Assembly: GCF_011752935.1 (NCBI RefSeq)
Contig: NZ_VWWO01000002.1
Coordinates: 124,001 to 188,000, forward strand
DNA length: 64,000 nt
Reading direction: 5' to 3'
From: Chitinophaga sp. Cy-1792
Lineage (GTDB): Bacteria > Bacteroidota > Bacteroidia > Chitinophagales > Chitinophagaceae
Position 1 is the stretch's first letter; the number at the start of each line of letters is the position of its first letter. The notes below the pieces were generated by a model. It was not told the origin of the DNA, searched no databases, and saw nothing but the letters and a program-made list of their open reading frames with translations. Below are positions 43,771 through 52,358 of this stretch, one piece after another. The position numbers and the translations under genes are program-made.

Positions 43771-44940
43771 ATGACAGCTAAAAGCAGAATATTCTCTATC
43801 GATGCCTTCCGGGCGATTACCATGTTATTGATGATTTTTGTAAATGATGTCAGCGGTGTGCACAATATCCCGCAATGGATAGAACATGTGAGGATGGAAG
43901 ACGATGGGATGGGCTTTGCAGATACTGTATTTCCTACCTTTCTTTTTATTGTAGGCCTCTCTATTCCCTTTGCTATTGGCTACCGGATGCGGCAACAGCA
44001 GTCGTGGCTAAAGATAGAATCCCATATTTTACTACGGTCAGTGGCCCTGATTGTCATGGGTTTCTTCCACGTAAACCTGGAATCTTATAGTAATACGGCT
44101 CCTCTGCCGCAGGCTGTCTGGGCCATCGCCATCACAATTGCTTTCTTCCTCATATGGCTGGATTATCCGGAAACTATACCTGCACCGGTACGTTATGGCC
44201 TCATGGGGGCAGGTGTTATTGTGCTCATAGCGATGGCAATGTGTTACAGTGGTGGTACCGGCGATCATCTGCATGGTATGGAACAGTCATGGGGTGGTAT
44301 CCTGGGCATCATAGGATGGGCATACCTGGTATGTGCCACGCTGTTTTTGCTGTTGCAGGGCCGCTTTGCGGGTGTATCGGTTATCCTGGTTTGCTTCCTG
44401 CTGATAAATATTGGTACACACGGCGGGTGGCTGCATATACAGCTTCCTGTGATCGGTGATGCAGCGAGTGTGGCACTGATTATGGCGGGCGTGTGGGCAT
44501 CACAGTTATATACCCGCCTCCGGGAGCAGGGAAGGATAAACAGCCTGTGGCTATTGTTCGCTGGTATTGGTATTGTGGCTATTGCTGCGGGATTCCTGTT
44601 AAGGCCCTATACGGAGGGGATCTCCAAAATCAGGTCTACACCGGCATGGGTATTGATTTGCACCGGCATTGCCGTGCTGGTATTTGAACTGCTGATATGG
44701 ATTACAGATGTACGTGGAAAAAATGCCTGGTATAAATTGATTAAACCGGCAGGAACCAGTACGCTGACCTGTTACCTGATACCTTACCTGTTGTATGCGG
44801 TATTTGAGCTCACAGGCTTCCGTTACCCAGATTTTCTCAGCCAGGGCGTTGGCGGCATTCTCCGTTCTTTTGCAGTTGCATTGCTTGTTATTATCCTGGT
44901 AGGTTTTATGGAGAAAAAGCACCTGCGTTTAAAAATCTGA
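43771..44940 (+). CDS. DUF5009/NagX-type membrane acyltransferase
   Basis: The 389-residue protein has about ten membrane spans and the family opening SRIFSIDAFRAITMLLMIFVNDV, followed by DGMGFADTVFPTFLFIVGLSIPFAIGYR. It is related to heparan-alpha-glucosaminide N-acetyltransferase (NagX/DUF5009), which acetylates glucosamine residues using acetyl-CoA from the cytoplasmic side. The start at 43771 (MTAKSRIFSID) matches the family; the ATG at 43669 would add a 34-residue Cys/Phe-rich extension. The location before a chitinase gene is compatible with amino-sugar metabolism, but the genes between are unrelated. Confidence 0.88.
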   Translation: MTAKSRIFSIDAFRAITMLLMIFVNDVSGVHNIPQWIEHVRMEDDGMGFADTVFPTFLFIVGLSIPFAIGYRMRQQQSWLKIESHILLRSVALIVMGFFHVNLESYSNTAPLPQAVWAIAITIAFFLIWLDYPETIPAPVRYGLMGAGVIVLIAMAMCYSGGTGDHLHGMEQSWGGILGIIGWAYLVCATLFLLLQGRFAGVSVILVCFLLINIGTHGGWLHIQLPVIGDAASVALIMAGVWASQLYTRLREQGRINSLWLLFAGIGIVAIAAGFLLRPYTEGISKIRSTPAWVLICTGIAVLVFELLIWITDVRGKNAWYKLIKPAGTSTLTCYLIPYLLYAVFELTGFRYPDFLSQGVGGILRSFAVALLVIILVGFMEKKHLRLKI

Positions 44941-44972
44941 TAGAAAGAGGAAGTGTGTGCATGATAGTTAGT

Positions 44973-45374
44973 TTAATCAGCAGACATGGTTTTCTTTATA
45001 TGCTGAATGAGCTCCTCAATAGCGGACAATTGTGCGTCCTCAATTTTAGCTCTTACTTTGGCCTTATTTTTTTCGCTCAACCTTGGATCATTTAATAATT
45101 CATCAGCCTGGGCATATAATCTCCTTCTATTGTATTTATTGAACTTCCTTCGGATATAGAAAACCGCTTCAGGAGCGAGTAAATGCCACAGATATCTGAT
45201 GATAATGCCAATTGCAGGAGCAAACACAATAATATAACCTTTCCAGGCATTATGGTCTGGAAGGTTTTGTCCAAACTTTGCCAGAATGGAACCTATAGTT
45301 GCTCCTGCAATGCTGTCAATATTATTTGAACCAGGCCTGGTTTGCGATGGTTGGTTTGGGTTACTGGTCAACAA
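44973..45374 (-). CDS. Membrane-anchored small protein, unknown
   Basis: The 133-residue protein has a Gly/Ala-rich hydrophobic stretch (IDSIAGATIGSILAKFG), one clear membrane span (GYIIVFAPAIGIIIRYLWHLL, about residues 46-66), then a basic, long helical cytoplasmic tail (YIRRKFNKYNRRRLYAQADELL ... IEELIQHIKKT). It is the second gene of a two-gene unit, 12 bp after the 72-residue membrane protein. No family recognised. The pairing of two tiny membrane-anchored proteins hints at a complex. Confidence 0.65.
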   Translation of the reverse strand: MLTSNPNQPSQTRPGSNNIDSIAGATIGSILAKFGQNLPDHNAWKGYIIVFAPAIGIIIRYLWHLLAPEAVFYIRRKFNKYNRRRLYAQADELLNDPRLSEKNKAKVRAKIEDAQLSAIEELIQHIKKTMSAD

Positions 45375-45386
45375 ACAATCTATTTA

Positions 45387-45605
45387 TTATTTTTCCTGAT
45401 GACTTATCACCGCATCTAAAAATCTAATGAGATCTTCCGCCGTATTTTTTTTTCTAAAATCATATTCAACAATTTCTCCCTGCTTACTCTTGATTCTTAG
45501 TACCTGGGGAGGGAAGTTAACGGCAATGAAAATCTTAATAAAAGGACTGTAGATGAGCGTAAAGGCGATTGTTGCAAGTACAAGGTTAATAATGGCATCA
45601 ATCAT
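45387..45605 (-). CDS. Tiny membrane protein, unknown
   Basis: A 72-residue protein with one N-terminal membrane helix (IINLVLATIAFTLIYSPFIKIFIAV) and a soluble part with a beta-hairpin-like stretch (VLRIKSKQGEIVEYDF) and a final helix (AEDLIRFLDAVISHQEK). First gene of the pair with 44973-45374. The remaining intergenic sequence to 45787 is AT-rich and carries only the chitinase promoter region. Confidence 0.6.
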   Translation of the reverse strand: MIDAIINLVLATIAFTLIYSPFIKIFIAVNFPPQVLRIKSKQGEIVEYDFRKKNTAEDLIRFLDAVISHQEK

Positions 45606-45787
45606 TTCACATGAATTTATTTTTGGGAATCATTAACAAGATAAAGATACTTATTTCCTCTTTTTAATGATTAAAAAAACATCATTTTTTAATAAAATTC
45701 TATAACATTTGCTTCCTTTTATCTTAGTGTTTGTGTACTTTTAGCGGATCCCATAGTTATATCATCATCAAATAAAATTCAGCCAGA

Positions 45788-46993
45788 ATGAAAGGATTAC
45801 TTATCGCATTATTAGCCCCGGCCTTGCTGACAGCAACTCCGAAAAAGCCAGCAGCAGATAAAAAGGCAAAGCCAGTTGTAATTGGCTATGTTGGCGGTTT
45901 CAGGGGTACCGTAAATACCGATGCCATCGCAGCAAATAAGCTGACACACATCAACTACGCTTTCGTAAACGTACAGCATAACCGTGCAGTACTTACCAAC
46001 CTTGCCACTGATACTGTCAATTTCAGAAATTTATCCGCACTTAAAAAAATAAACCCCGATTTAAAAATTCTAATCTCCATTGGCGGATGGGCATGGAGTG
46101 CCAATTTCTCTGATGCTGTACTGACAGACACTTCCAGGGCCGCATTCGCTAAAAGTGCAGTAGATATTATTCGTGATTATAACCTCGACGGCGTGGATAT
46201 CGACTGGGAATACCCTGCAAGAGAAGGAGAAGTAGGTAACGTATTCAGGCCGGAAGATAAGGTCAACTATACCCTTATGTTTGCCGCCCTGCGTAAAGAA
46301 TTAAACCTGCTGGAAAAGAAAACACATAAAAAACTCCTCCTCACCACAGCTACCGCCGGATTTGTCGGGTTCCTCGAAACAACGGAAATGGGTAAGGCGC
46401 AGCAATACCTGGATTATGTCAATATCATGTCCTACGATTGCTATAGTAACAAGTTTGCCGGCCATCACACCAATCTATTTCCTACAAAGGCTTTCGAACA
46501 TTCACGCAATGCAGACGAATCTATCAAAGCCTATATCGCTGCAGGTGTACCGGCCTCAAAACTGGTAATGGGCATCGCTTTCTATGGCCGTAACTTTAAA
46601 GTGGCCGACAGCACCGCAACTGCTACAGGACTCGGATCACCCATCGTACGCCAGCAGTTCGGCAGCGGCTACACCTTCATCCGCGACAGCCTCCTGACGA
46701 AAGGATACCACGCCTACCGCGATCAGGATGCCAAAGCAGACTATCTCTACAATCCAGCTACCAAAGATTTTATTACCTGCGATGATGAATGGTCTGTTCA
46801 AAACAAATGCAACTACGTACTTGATAAGAAAATGGGCGGCGTCATGTTCTGGGAATATTCCTCCGATAAAAAAGAATATCTCCTCGATCAGATCAATTAT
46901 ACCTTCTCACATCCCGGTACAGTGCAGGATAATATCGGCCTTACCAGCGTAAAAGTACCGGAAACAGGGCCTGCGGTAACAGGAAGTAAATAA
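45788..46993 (+). CDS. GH18 chitinase
   Basis: The 401-residue single-domain GH18 enzyme has the D134-G-x-D-x-D-W-E141 motif (LDGVDIDWEYP), with E141 as proton donor, plus SIGGW and MSYDCY substrate-binding motifs and the C-terminal GGVMFWEYSSD. A weak signal peptide (MKGLLIALLAPALLTATP) indicates export. No chitin-binding module is attached, so soluble chito-oligosaccharides or other beta-1,4-GlcNAc substrates are likely. Chitinases of this kind are frequent in Chitinophagaceae. Probably monocistronic. Confidence 0.95.
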   Translation: MKGLLIALLAPALLTATPKKPAADKKAKPVVIGYVGGFRGTVNTDAIAANKLTHINYAFVNVQHNRAVLTNLATDTVNFRNLSALKKINPDLKILISIGGWAWSANFSDAVLTDTSRAAFAKSAVDIIRDYNLDGVDIDWEYPAREGEVGNVFRPEDKVNYTLMFAALRKELNLLEKKTHKKLLLTTATAGFVGFLETTEMGKAQQYLDYVNIMSYDCYSNKFAGHHTNLFPTKAFEHSRNADESIKAYIAAGVPASKLVMGIAFYGRNFKVADSTATATGLGSPIVRQQFGSGYTFIRDSLLTKGYHAYRDQDAKADYLYNPATKDFITCDDEWSVQNKCNYVLDKKMGGVMFWEYSSDKKEYLLDQINYTFSHPGTVQDNIGLTSVKVPETGPAVTGSK

Positions 46994-47034
46994 AAAAATA
47001 GGCAGGATGGCTAAATATTTTTCAAACAGGTGAT

Positions 47035-47042
47035 TATATTTG
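47035..47042 (+). promoter_or_regulatory. -7 box TATATTTG
   Basis: Exact TAnnTTTG match 47 bp before the lipoprotein start at 47090. The -33 region lacks TTTG. Confidence 0.5.
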
Positions 47043-47089
47043 CGACCTTGAAAATATAAAGTAACCCGTTTGTAAAGAAAATTTTAACC

Positions 47090-47635
47090 ATGAAAAAACT
47101 ACTGCCTTGCCTGATCGCCATCCTGACTTTAGGCCTTTTCTCCTGTGGTAAAAGCAATGATGCCGCTCCTGCCAGCGACAGCAACTGGACAATAGGTGAG
47201 TACACCTATCCAAGAGCTACATCTGCCCAAACCTCTTCACCAAGTGGAAACGGTGGTACCATCACAGCTATCGCTACTACCACTGCCGGCACCGGAGGAA
47301 ACTACGGTGTGTTTTCCGGAGGCTCCGTATCTATGGCTTTCTACAGCAACCTCGGAGAAGGTACCTATACACTGGGAACGATGGAAATGATGGTAGCTAA
47401 CCAAAATACCCGTATCCTCAATCTCTCCTGTACTGTTGGTACTGCAGTGAATTCCGGCGCCGTTATGTACAACTGTGTCAACAACGGAGGTACCGCTGAA
47501 ATCACCAAAGACAAGGATGGTAAATTCCATGTCAACATTAAAACCGCCATTACCCTCCAAAAGGGTGTGGAAGTGAACGGCGGTATCCCGGCTGCCAAAG
47601 CCTTCTACGCTTTCACCATGAATAACGGCTACTAA
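47090..47635 (+). CDS. Lipoprotein, unknown
   Basis: The 181-residue lipoprotein (Cys19 in GLFSCGKSND) has a Thr/Gly/Ser-rich beta-strand body (GEYTYPRATSAQ, GGNYGVFSGGSVSMAFYSNLGEGTYTLG, FHVNIKTAITLQKG). The pattern resembles small surface lipoproteins of Bacteroidota built as one beta-sandwich. It is monocistronic, with its own -7 box and terminator. Function unknown. Confidence 0.85.
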   Translation: MKKLLPCLIAILTLGLFSCGKSNDAAPASDSNWTIGEYTYPRATSAQTSSPSGNGGTITAIATTTAGTGGNYGVFSGGSVSMAFYSNLGEGTYTLGTMEMMVANQNTRILNLSCTVGTAVNSGAVMYNCVNNGGTAEITKDKDGKFHVNIKTAITLQKGVEVNGGIPAAKAFYAFTMNNGY

Positions 47636-47658
47636 ACCGCATTTAGCAATACTTCTTT

Positions 47659-47695
47659 ACAAGGCAGGTCTCCATCTTATGGCGACCTGCCTTGT
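47659..47695 (+). terminator. Terminator of lipoprotein gene
   Basis: ACAAGGCAGGTC / GACCTGCCTTGT with a 13-nt loop, then TTATT. Confidence 0.85.
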
Positions 47696-47784
47696 TTATT
47701 GGAACACCTTCTCTCCCCAACTAAACATTTTGTATCTATTATCTGTAAACAGGTAGGAAAGTATTCATTCCTAAACCACATCCA

Positions 47785-48744
47785 ATGGCAACAGCAAACG
47801 GAGGGAACGGAAAAGTCTGGAAAGGTACGCTCATAACTATCCTGGTCGTTTTTATACTGATGCAGTTCCACAGGCCGGAAATTGCAGCAGGAGGGCAGGG
47901 GATACCCCTCAATGCACCACCGCCTGTACAGGCGATCCTGCAAAAGTCCTGCTACGACTGTCACTCCAATACACCGCACCTCAAATGGTTCGATTATATC
48001 GCTCCCGGATACTGGCTGGTGGCAGCAGATATTAATGCCGCACAGCAAGTACTCAACTTCTCTACCCTCGGGAGCCTCGATACTGTCGCCAGAAACGCTG
48101 CGCTATGGGAAGTCCTCAACCAGGCCCGACTCCATGCCATGCCAACACGCGCCTATATCGCCCTGCATCCCGAAACCAGCATCACTGATGAAGATATCGC
48201 TATCCTCAAAAAATATGTGGCAACACTGAAACCGGTCATCCAGCCCGACAGCGGCTTTACGGCCGCCCGTGACCACCAGTTCTATGAATGGGCCAAAGGA
48301 TACTACGCCAATAAACAAAACATTATCGCCCCTAACGGTGTGCCATATATGGACGGGTATAAAGACTGGCAACCCATCAGTACCACCCTCCGGGAAGATA
48401 ACGGCACCATGCGCATCATTTTCGCCAATGATATCGGAGTAAAGGCTATTCGCGAAAATCGCATCCACCCCTGGCCAGATGGTACTACCTTCGCCAAAGT
48501 GGCCTGGGGCCAACTGATCGATACCGCCGGAAAAGTAACCACCGGCGCATTCAGACAGGTAGAATTCATGATCAAAGACAGCAAAAAATATATTGCTACC
48601 AGAGGCTGGGGATGGGCACGCTTCAAAACACCGGCCCTGGTGCCTTACGGCAAAGACAAAGTTTTTACAACAGAATGTATTAATTGTCACAACCCAATGA
48701 AAAACAATGACTTCGTTTTTACTCAACCAATTCAGTTGCCATGA
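47785..48744 (+). CDS. Di-haem protein: Haem_bd plus cytochrome P460 domain
   Basis: The 319-residue protein has an N-terminal membrane anchor (GTLITILVVFILMQF), a Haem_bd domain (about residues 45-145) with C56-Y-D-C59-H60, and a cytochrome P460-like domain (about 150-315) with C298-I-N-C301-H302 near the C-terminus. Both CxxCH motifs should carry covalent haem c in the periplasm. P460-type proteins bind or oxidise small nitrogen compounds such as NO or hydroxylamine; whether this one does is not known, since the crosslinking Lys cannot be confirmed by eye. Its last 4 bp overlap the next gene. Confidence 0.9.
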   Translation: MATANGGNGKVWKGTLITILVVFILMQFHRPEIAAGGQGIPLNAPPPVQAILQKSCYDCHSNTPHLKWFDYIAPGYWLVAADINAAQQVLNFSTLGSLDTVARNAALWEVLNQARLHAMPTRAYIALHPETSITDEDIAILKKYVATLKPVIQPDSGFTAARDHQFYEWAKGYYANKQNIIAPNGVPYMDGYKDWQPISTTLREDNGTMRIIFANDIGVKAIRENRIHPWPDGTTFAKVAWGQLIDTAGKVTTGAFRQVEFMIKDSKKYIATRGWGWARFKTPALVPYGKDKVFTTECINCHNPMKNNDFVFTQPIQLP

Positions 48745-49199
48745 AGAAGTATGTATTGCTCTTAGGGCTTGTAATGATCGCAATGGCTTGCAATTCCCCT
48801 GTTAAGATAGATCCGGTCAACAAACAGGCAGCCGTGCCGGCCAATATCCCCTTCGATCGCCAACAGTTTAAAGTCATCAATACTATTGTGGACCAGCGCA
48901 AACATAGTATCGGCGTGCTTTTTGGCAATGAGGCAGCGGTTTGCCTGCTCAAAGGCGACAGCTCCGCTACTGAACATAAAAAACTACTGCTACTCACCTG
49001 GGAACAAAAACCCGACGAAGCCTGGTTTGGCGCCGATATCCCCGGAGCATTCAAATCAGGGGTGTTGCTGGATACGGATGGGGCTAACATAAAGTGCGTC
49101 GCCTACGGAAAAGATGGGGCGGTACAAACGATCAGCGATGCAGAACAACAGGCAGTTATGCAGGAAATGATGGCGGTACGACCAGCCATTATGCCATAA
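48741..49199 (+). CDS. Lipoprotein coupled to the P460 gene
   Basis: The 152-residue lipoprotein (Cys17 in IAMACNSP) overlaps the haem protein gene by ATGA, so the two are made together. The mature part is a small mixed alpha/beta domain (NTIVDQRKHSIGVLFGNEAAVCLLKGD, KKLLLLTWEQKPDEAWFGADIPGAFKSG). No haem motif is present. It may be an accessory or electron-transfer partner of the haem protein; family unknown. Confidence 0.85.
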   Translation: MKKYVLLLGLVMIAMACNSPVKIDPVNKQAAVPANIPFDRQQFKVINTIVDQRKHSIGVLFGNEAAVCLLKGDSSATEHKKLLLLTWEQKPDEAWFGADIPGAFKSGVLLDTDGANIKCVAYGKDGAVQTISDAEQQAVMQEMMAVRPAIMP

Positions 49200-49203
49200 A
49201 AAA

Positions 49204-49229
49204 AGCCGGTAGCTGTAAGGCTGCCGGCT
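49204..49229 (+). terminator. Hairpin between convergent genes
   Basis: AGCCGGTAGC / GCTGCCGGCT, with one mismatch at the loop side, preceded by a run of A and followed by a T-rich tract, so it may work in both directions. Confidence 0.7.
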
Positions 49230-49237
49230 AATGTCTT

Positions 49238-50122
49238 TTATTTTTGTAAGATGATTTGTTTTTTTTCTCCATCCCACTGATATACCTTTCTGCCCTTATC
49301 GGTAGTTTTCATTTTATGGCTGCCATCTTTGTTGACCACATCGGTGGCCTCTTCTTCAGACATCTCCCATATCACTAAATCCGGTTGCCCTTTTTTCTCA
49401 TTCGGGAAAATAAACTCCTCGCTGTGATAATAGGCATCTGCATCACCAACATTGGTTTTGTCCGGGAAACGTACCAGCATACTGTCTTTGGTCCATGCGA
49501 AATAATAATCACAGGTAGGGATGCCGCAGGCTTCTCCGGAGAAATTGATCACGATAATATTCTGGACATTGGTCAGTCCCATGCCACTCATTAGCTTACC
49601 ACCACTGTAATTGGCAGATTCGTCATCAAGGGTGGTAAACCCGATCTTTGCGAGCAGGTTACCATTCTGAACGGCTTTAAGCCGTACCATAAAGCGACGG
49701 ATGGTATCAGCTGTCTTGTTCTCAAAGGTAATGCTGTCGGCTCTGCGCTCTATGCCATAAATGAATTTGGTGTCGCCACGGCGCATCTGTGCACAGCTGA
49801 TAAGCCCCTGCCATACATAGCCGTTACGCACTTCTCCGTTTTTGCTATATTCTATTTTCAGCCATGGGCCTTTCAATCCACGGATAGTAAGTGGTTTTTG
49901 TGTAATCTCCAGCACTTTGATGTTGTCGCCTAAAAGAAGGGTGTCCTTGGGTGCTTGTCTGGTATCCGGACTAACCCGCACAAATGCAGTGTCGGCAAAG
50001 ATATACCTGCTAACGGTATCGCCATATATACTCCAGCTGCGCATATCTGAGAAATCAGGGCCTTCCTGGGCAAACAATGATTTGGTAGCAAACAGTAATA
50101 CAACCAGCAATAGTTTCTTCAT
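49238..50122 (-). CDS. Exported SH3-like protein, paralogue 2
   Basis: The 294-residue exported protein (signal peptide to LFAQ) has a bacterial SH3-like domain (about residues 45-110; FADTAFVRVSPDTRQAPKDTLLLGD ... LTIRGLKGPWLKIEYSKNG ... GYVWQGLIS) and a C-terminal beta-rich region (SGMGLTNVQNIIVINFSGEACGIP, FIFPNEKKGQPDLVIWEMSEEEATD). A tandem paralogue precedes it by 65 bp. SH3b domains commonly bind cell-wall or peptide ligands; the larger family is not recognised. Confidence 0.85.
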   Translation of the reverse strand: MKKLLLVVLLFATKSLFAQEGPDFSDMRSWSIYGDTVSRYIFADTAFVRVSPDTRQAPKDTLLLGDNIKVLEITQKPLTIRGLKGPWLKIEYSKNGEVRNGYVWQGLISCAQMRRGDTKFIYGIERRADSITFENKTADTIRRFMVRLKAVQNGNLLAKIGFTTLDDESANYSGGKLMSGMGLTNVQNIIVINFSGEACGIPTCDYYFAWTKDSMLVRFPDKTNVGDADAYYHSEEFIFPNEKKGQPDLVIWEMSEEEATDVVNKDGSHKMKTTDKGRKVYQWDGEKKQIILQK

Positions 50123-50187
50123 AAAAAATTCTTAAAAATATGGAGTTGATATTTCACGGGAATATTTTTCCGGAATGCAAAGGTACG

Positions 50188-51072
50188 CTACTTTACCGAT
50201 ACCTGCTTGTTTTCATAGTTCCAGCTGTATTGCTTTTCCTGCTTTTCGGTAATGATATGTATGTATTTACCGTTCTTATCTTTCTTATCTGTAAAATCTT
50301 CATTGGTCATCACCCACAGGATCATATCCGGTTTGCCATTTTTTTCATTTGGGAAGATGAAATTTTCGTTATGATAGGAAATGCCCGCCTCCGATAACTC
50401 TGTTCTTTCTGGAAACTTCACTAGCATGCTATCAGCAGTAAAGGCAAAATAATAGTAGTTGCTGGGAATGCTGCAGGCATCTCCGGTGAAATTGAGCGCT
50501 ATAACGTGCTGCACTCCCGTCAATCCCATGCCACTCATTACCTTCCCGTAGCTAAAATTGGCAGATTCATCATTAAAAACACTAAAAGAGGCCTGTGAAA
50601 TGATCTGACGTTGTTTCACTGTTTTCAGCTTCACCACAAAGCGGGATTGCGTCACTTTTTGTTTGAAATCATTATACCAGGTGCTATCCTTTTTCCGCTC
50701 TATTCCATATACGAATTTTGTATCTCCGCGCCGCAATGGCTGACAACTCACCATCCCGGCCCAGATATAACCGATATGTGCAATGCTGTCACGGATATAG
50801 TTGATCTTCAGCCACGGCCCTTTCAGCCCGCGTATGGTAAGCATATTGTCAGTAATGGCAATCACCTGAATATTATCGCCGGCATACAGTGTGTCGGTGG
50901 CCGTTTTCCTGGTGTCTGGTGAAGAACGTATAAAAGCAGTATCGGCAAAGATATATCGGCCGATCGTATCAACACTGATACCCAGACTCCGAAGATCATC
51001 GGGTGTTGCAGCTTCCTGCGCATACAGGTTTTCTGCTGTAAATAACAGAAGAAAGATAAATAGTTTTTTCAT
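50188..51072 (-). CDS. Exported SH3-like protein, paralogue 1
   Basis: The 294-residue paralogue of the downstream gene, same length and layout: signal peptide MKKLFIFLLLFTAENLYAQ, SH3-like domain (FADTAFIRSSPDTRKTATDTLYAGDNIQVI ... TIRGLKGPWLKINYIRDS ... GYIWAGMVS) and the C-terminal domain with SGMGLTGVQHVIALNFTGDACSIP and FIFPNEKNGKPDMILWVM. The start at 51072 aligns with the paralogue; ATG 51096 would add eight residues before the signal peptide. Identity is about 55% by eye, hence an old duplication. Confidence 0.85.
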   Translation of the reverse strand: MKKLFIFLLLFTAENLYAQEAATPDDLRSLGISVDTIGRYIFADTAFIRSSPDTRKTATDTLYAGDNIQVIAITDNMLTIRGLKGPWLKINYIRDSIAHIGYIWAGMVSCQPLRRGDTKFVYGIERKKDSTWYNDFKQKVTQSRFVVKLKTVKQRQIISQASFSVFNDESANFSYGKVMSGMGLTGVQHVIALNFTGDACSIPSNYYYFAFTADSMLVKFPERTELSEAGISYHNENFIFPNEKNGKPDMILWVMTNEDFTDKKDKNGKYIHIITEKQEKQYSWNYENKQVSVK

Positions 51073-51126
51073 GCAGATGTCTGGTATAGACTGCAAAAGT
51101 AGCAGAATCTTCTATAGGTAATACAA

Positions 51127-51495
51127 CTATCTGCCTGGCTGTATCTGGTCCAGCTCCGCCTGAAGATCCGGCAATGCACCACCATTATATACCGTATAGC
51201 CTTTGGCTTTCAATAAATGCATGGCCTTTACACTTCTGAGACCATGTGAACAAACAGTGATATAAATTTTATTCTTATCCAGTGGCAGACTGTCTGCGTG
51301 CAACTGCCCCAGCGGAATATTTACTGCACCTGCAATGTGCCCGATATTAAATTCTACTACTGTTCTTACATCCAGTACTATAGCGCCTTTTGCTACGAGT
51401 ACATGCAAACCTTTGTCGAGATTGATAAAGCGGTACATTCTGTAACTGCCATATAACACTACCAATACGCCGATGATGATTACAATCGTTTTCAT
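51127..51495 (-). CDS. Membrane-anchored rhodanese-like protein
   Basis: The 122-residue protein has an N-terminal membrane helix (IVIIIGVLVVLYGSYRMYRF) and a rhodanese domain with LDVRTVVEFNIGHIAGAVNIP and the catalytic C82 loop CSHGLRS. It should carry a persulfide and transfer sulfane sulfur, on the outer face of the inner membrane if the helix is an uncleaved anchor. It lies 13 bp downstream of the DUF3817 gene in the TetR-adjacent operon. Confidence 0.9.
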   Translation of the reverse strand: MKTIVIIIGVLVVLYGSYRMYRFINLDKGLHVLVAKGAIVLDVRTVVEFNIGHIAGAVNIPLGQLHADSLPLDKNKIYITVCSHGLRSVKAMHLLKAKGYTVYNGGALPDLQAELDQIQPGR

Positions 51496-51508
51496 GAGCA
51501 GTTGTTTT

Positions 51509-51817
51509 TCAGTTATCCTGCTGCTGCAGGATTTTTTTATCTATATAAAAAGTGCCAAAGGGTATAATGCAGGCTACCATTACTTTCCAGGTAGTACGAC
51601 TAAACTGCCAGCGTTGTTCAACCGCCACCCCCAACGTGTTGAAAATGTATAAGAGAAACAACGCACCGTGAACAGGCCCCATCGCCTTTACCATTGCCGG
51701 ATCATGCAATAGATATTTAGCGGGTACGGCCACCAGTACTAACAGTAATAAAGAGATGCCTTCCAGGTAGCCCAGTAATCTGAGTCTGCCCAGTCTTGTC
51801 TGAAATAATACCTTCAT
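51509..51817 (-). CDS. DUF3817 membrane protein
   Basis: The 102-residue, three-span membrane protein has the DUF3817 signature: RLGRLRLLGYLEGISLLLLVLVAVPAKYLLHDP followed by GPVHGALFLLYI. Function unknown in the family. The start is placed at 51817 (MKVLFQTRLG); the longer frame to 51904 overlaps the previous gene. It begins 2 bp after the cytochrome-b-like gene's stop. Confidence 0.9.
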   Translation of the reverse strand: MKVLFQTRLGRLRLLGYLEGISLLLLVLVAVPAKYLLHDPAMVKAMGPVHGALFLLYIFNTLGVAVEQRWQFSRTTWKVMVACIIPFGTFYIDKKILQQQDN

Positions 51818-51819
51818 AG

Positions 51820-52278
51820 TTATCGTAATAATGGTCTGGAAGAAAGTGGTGAAAATGGCCATGGTACTGCCAGGAAGATGATGATAAAAGCGATGCTGAA
51901 CCATATCAGTATCGTGCTGAACTTTGCCCTTCCAGTTACTTTTCGCTTTGCCATCGCTGATCCTATCGTTAAAATAGTTATGGCAACGATCATCAGAAAT
52001 ATATGTATGACTGAATAGAAAGTAATGCTGGAATCCGCTATGGCAGAAGATTTGTTCTGCCAGAAATACTTAACAACCGGACTCTGTGTATATAAGATCA
52101 TACCGGCCATCAACTGTATATGTGCGATGGTGGCCGTCCAGTGCCTGATGGTATTGTCTGCTGCCGTAAAAGAGCGGTGCATAAAATAGCCTCGCGCAGC
52201 CCGGAATATAGCATAGGCAATACTCAGTACCACCATCCACCGGAGATAAGAATGGAGAAATACTAATGCGGAATACAT
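51820..52278 (-). CDS. Four-span cytochrome-b-like membrane protein
   Basis: The 152-residue membrane protein has conserved-looking His residues in or near helices (FLHSYLRW, IRHWTATIAHIQLMAGMILY, VIHIFLMIVAI) and ends IWFSIAFIIIFLAVPWPFSPLSSRP. This pattern is common in Bacteroidota and often labelled cytochrome B, but haem binding is unproven. It is the first gene after the putative TetR operator; ATG 52278 (MYSALVF) is chosen over 52302. It heads an operon with DUF3817 and rhodanese genes. Confidence 0.8.
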   Translation of the reverse strand: MYSALVFLHSYLRWMVVLSIAYAIFRAARGYFMHRSFTAADNTIRHWTATIAHIQLMAGMILYTQSPVVKYFWQNKSSAIADSSITFYSVIHIFLMIVAITILTIGSAMAKRKVTGRAKFSTILIWFSIAFIIIFLAVPWPFSPLSSRPLLR

Positions 52279-52299
52279 GTCGTTGGAATTAGTCCGCAC

Positions 52300-52337
52300 C
52301 AAAGGTAAATTAAAAACATACTAAATGGTATGTTTTT
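52300..52337 (-). promoter_or_regulatory. Promoter with TetR-type operator
   Basis: A perfect 10-bp inverted repeat AAAAACATAC / GTATGTTTTT (52312-52337, 6-bp spacer) covers the spacer and -33 region of a promoter. Its -7 box on the minus strand is TACCTTTG (52307-52300), 21 nt before the cytochrome-b-like start. The adjacent tetR-type gene is the likely source of the repressor. Confidence 0.68.
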
Positions 52338-52358
52338 GGAGAAAAAAATTTTACGGCC

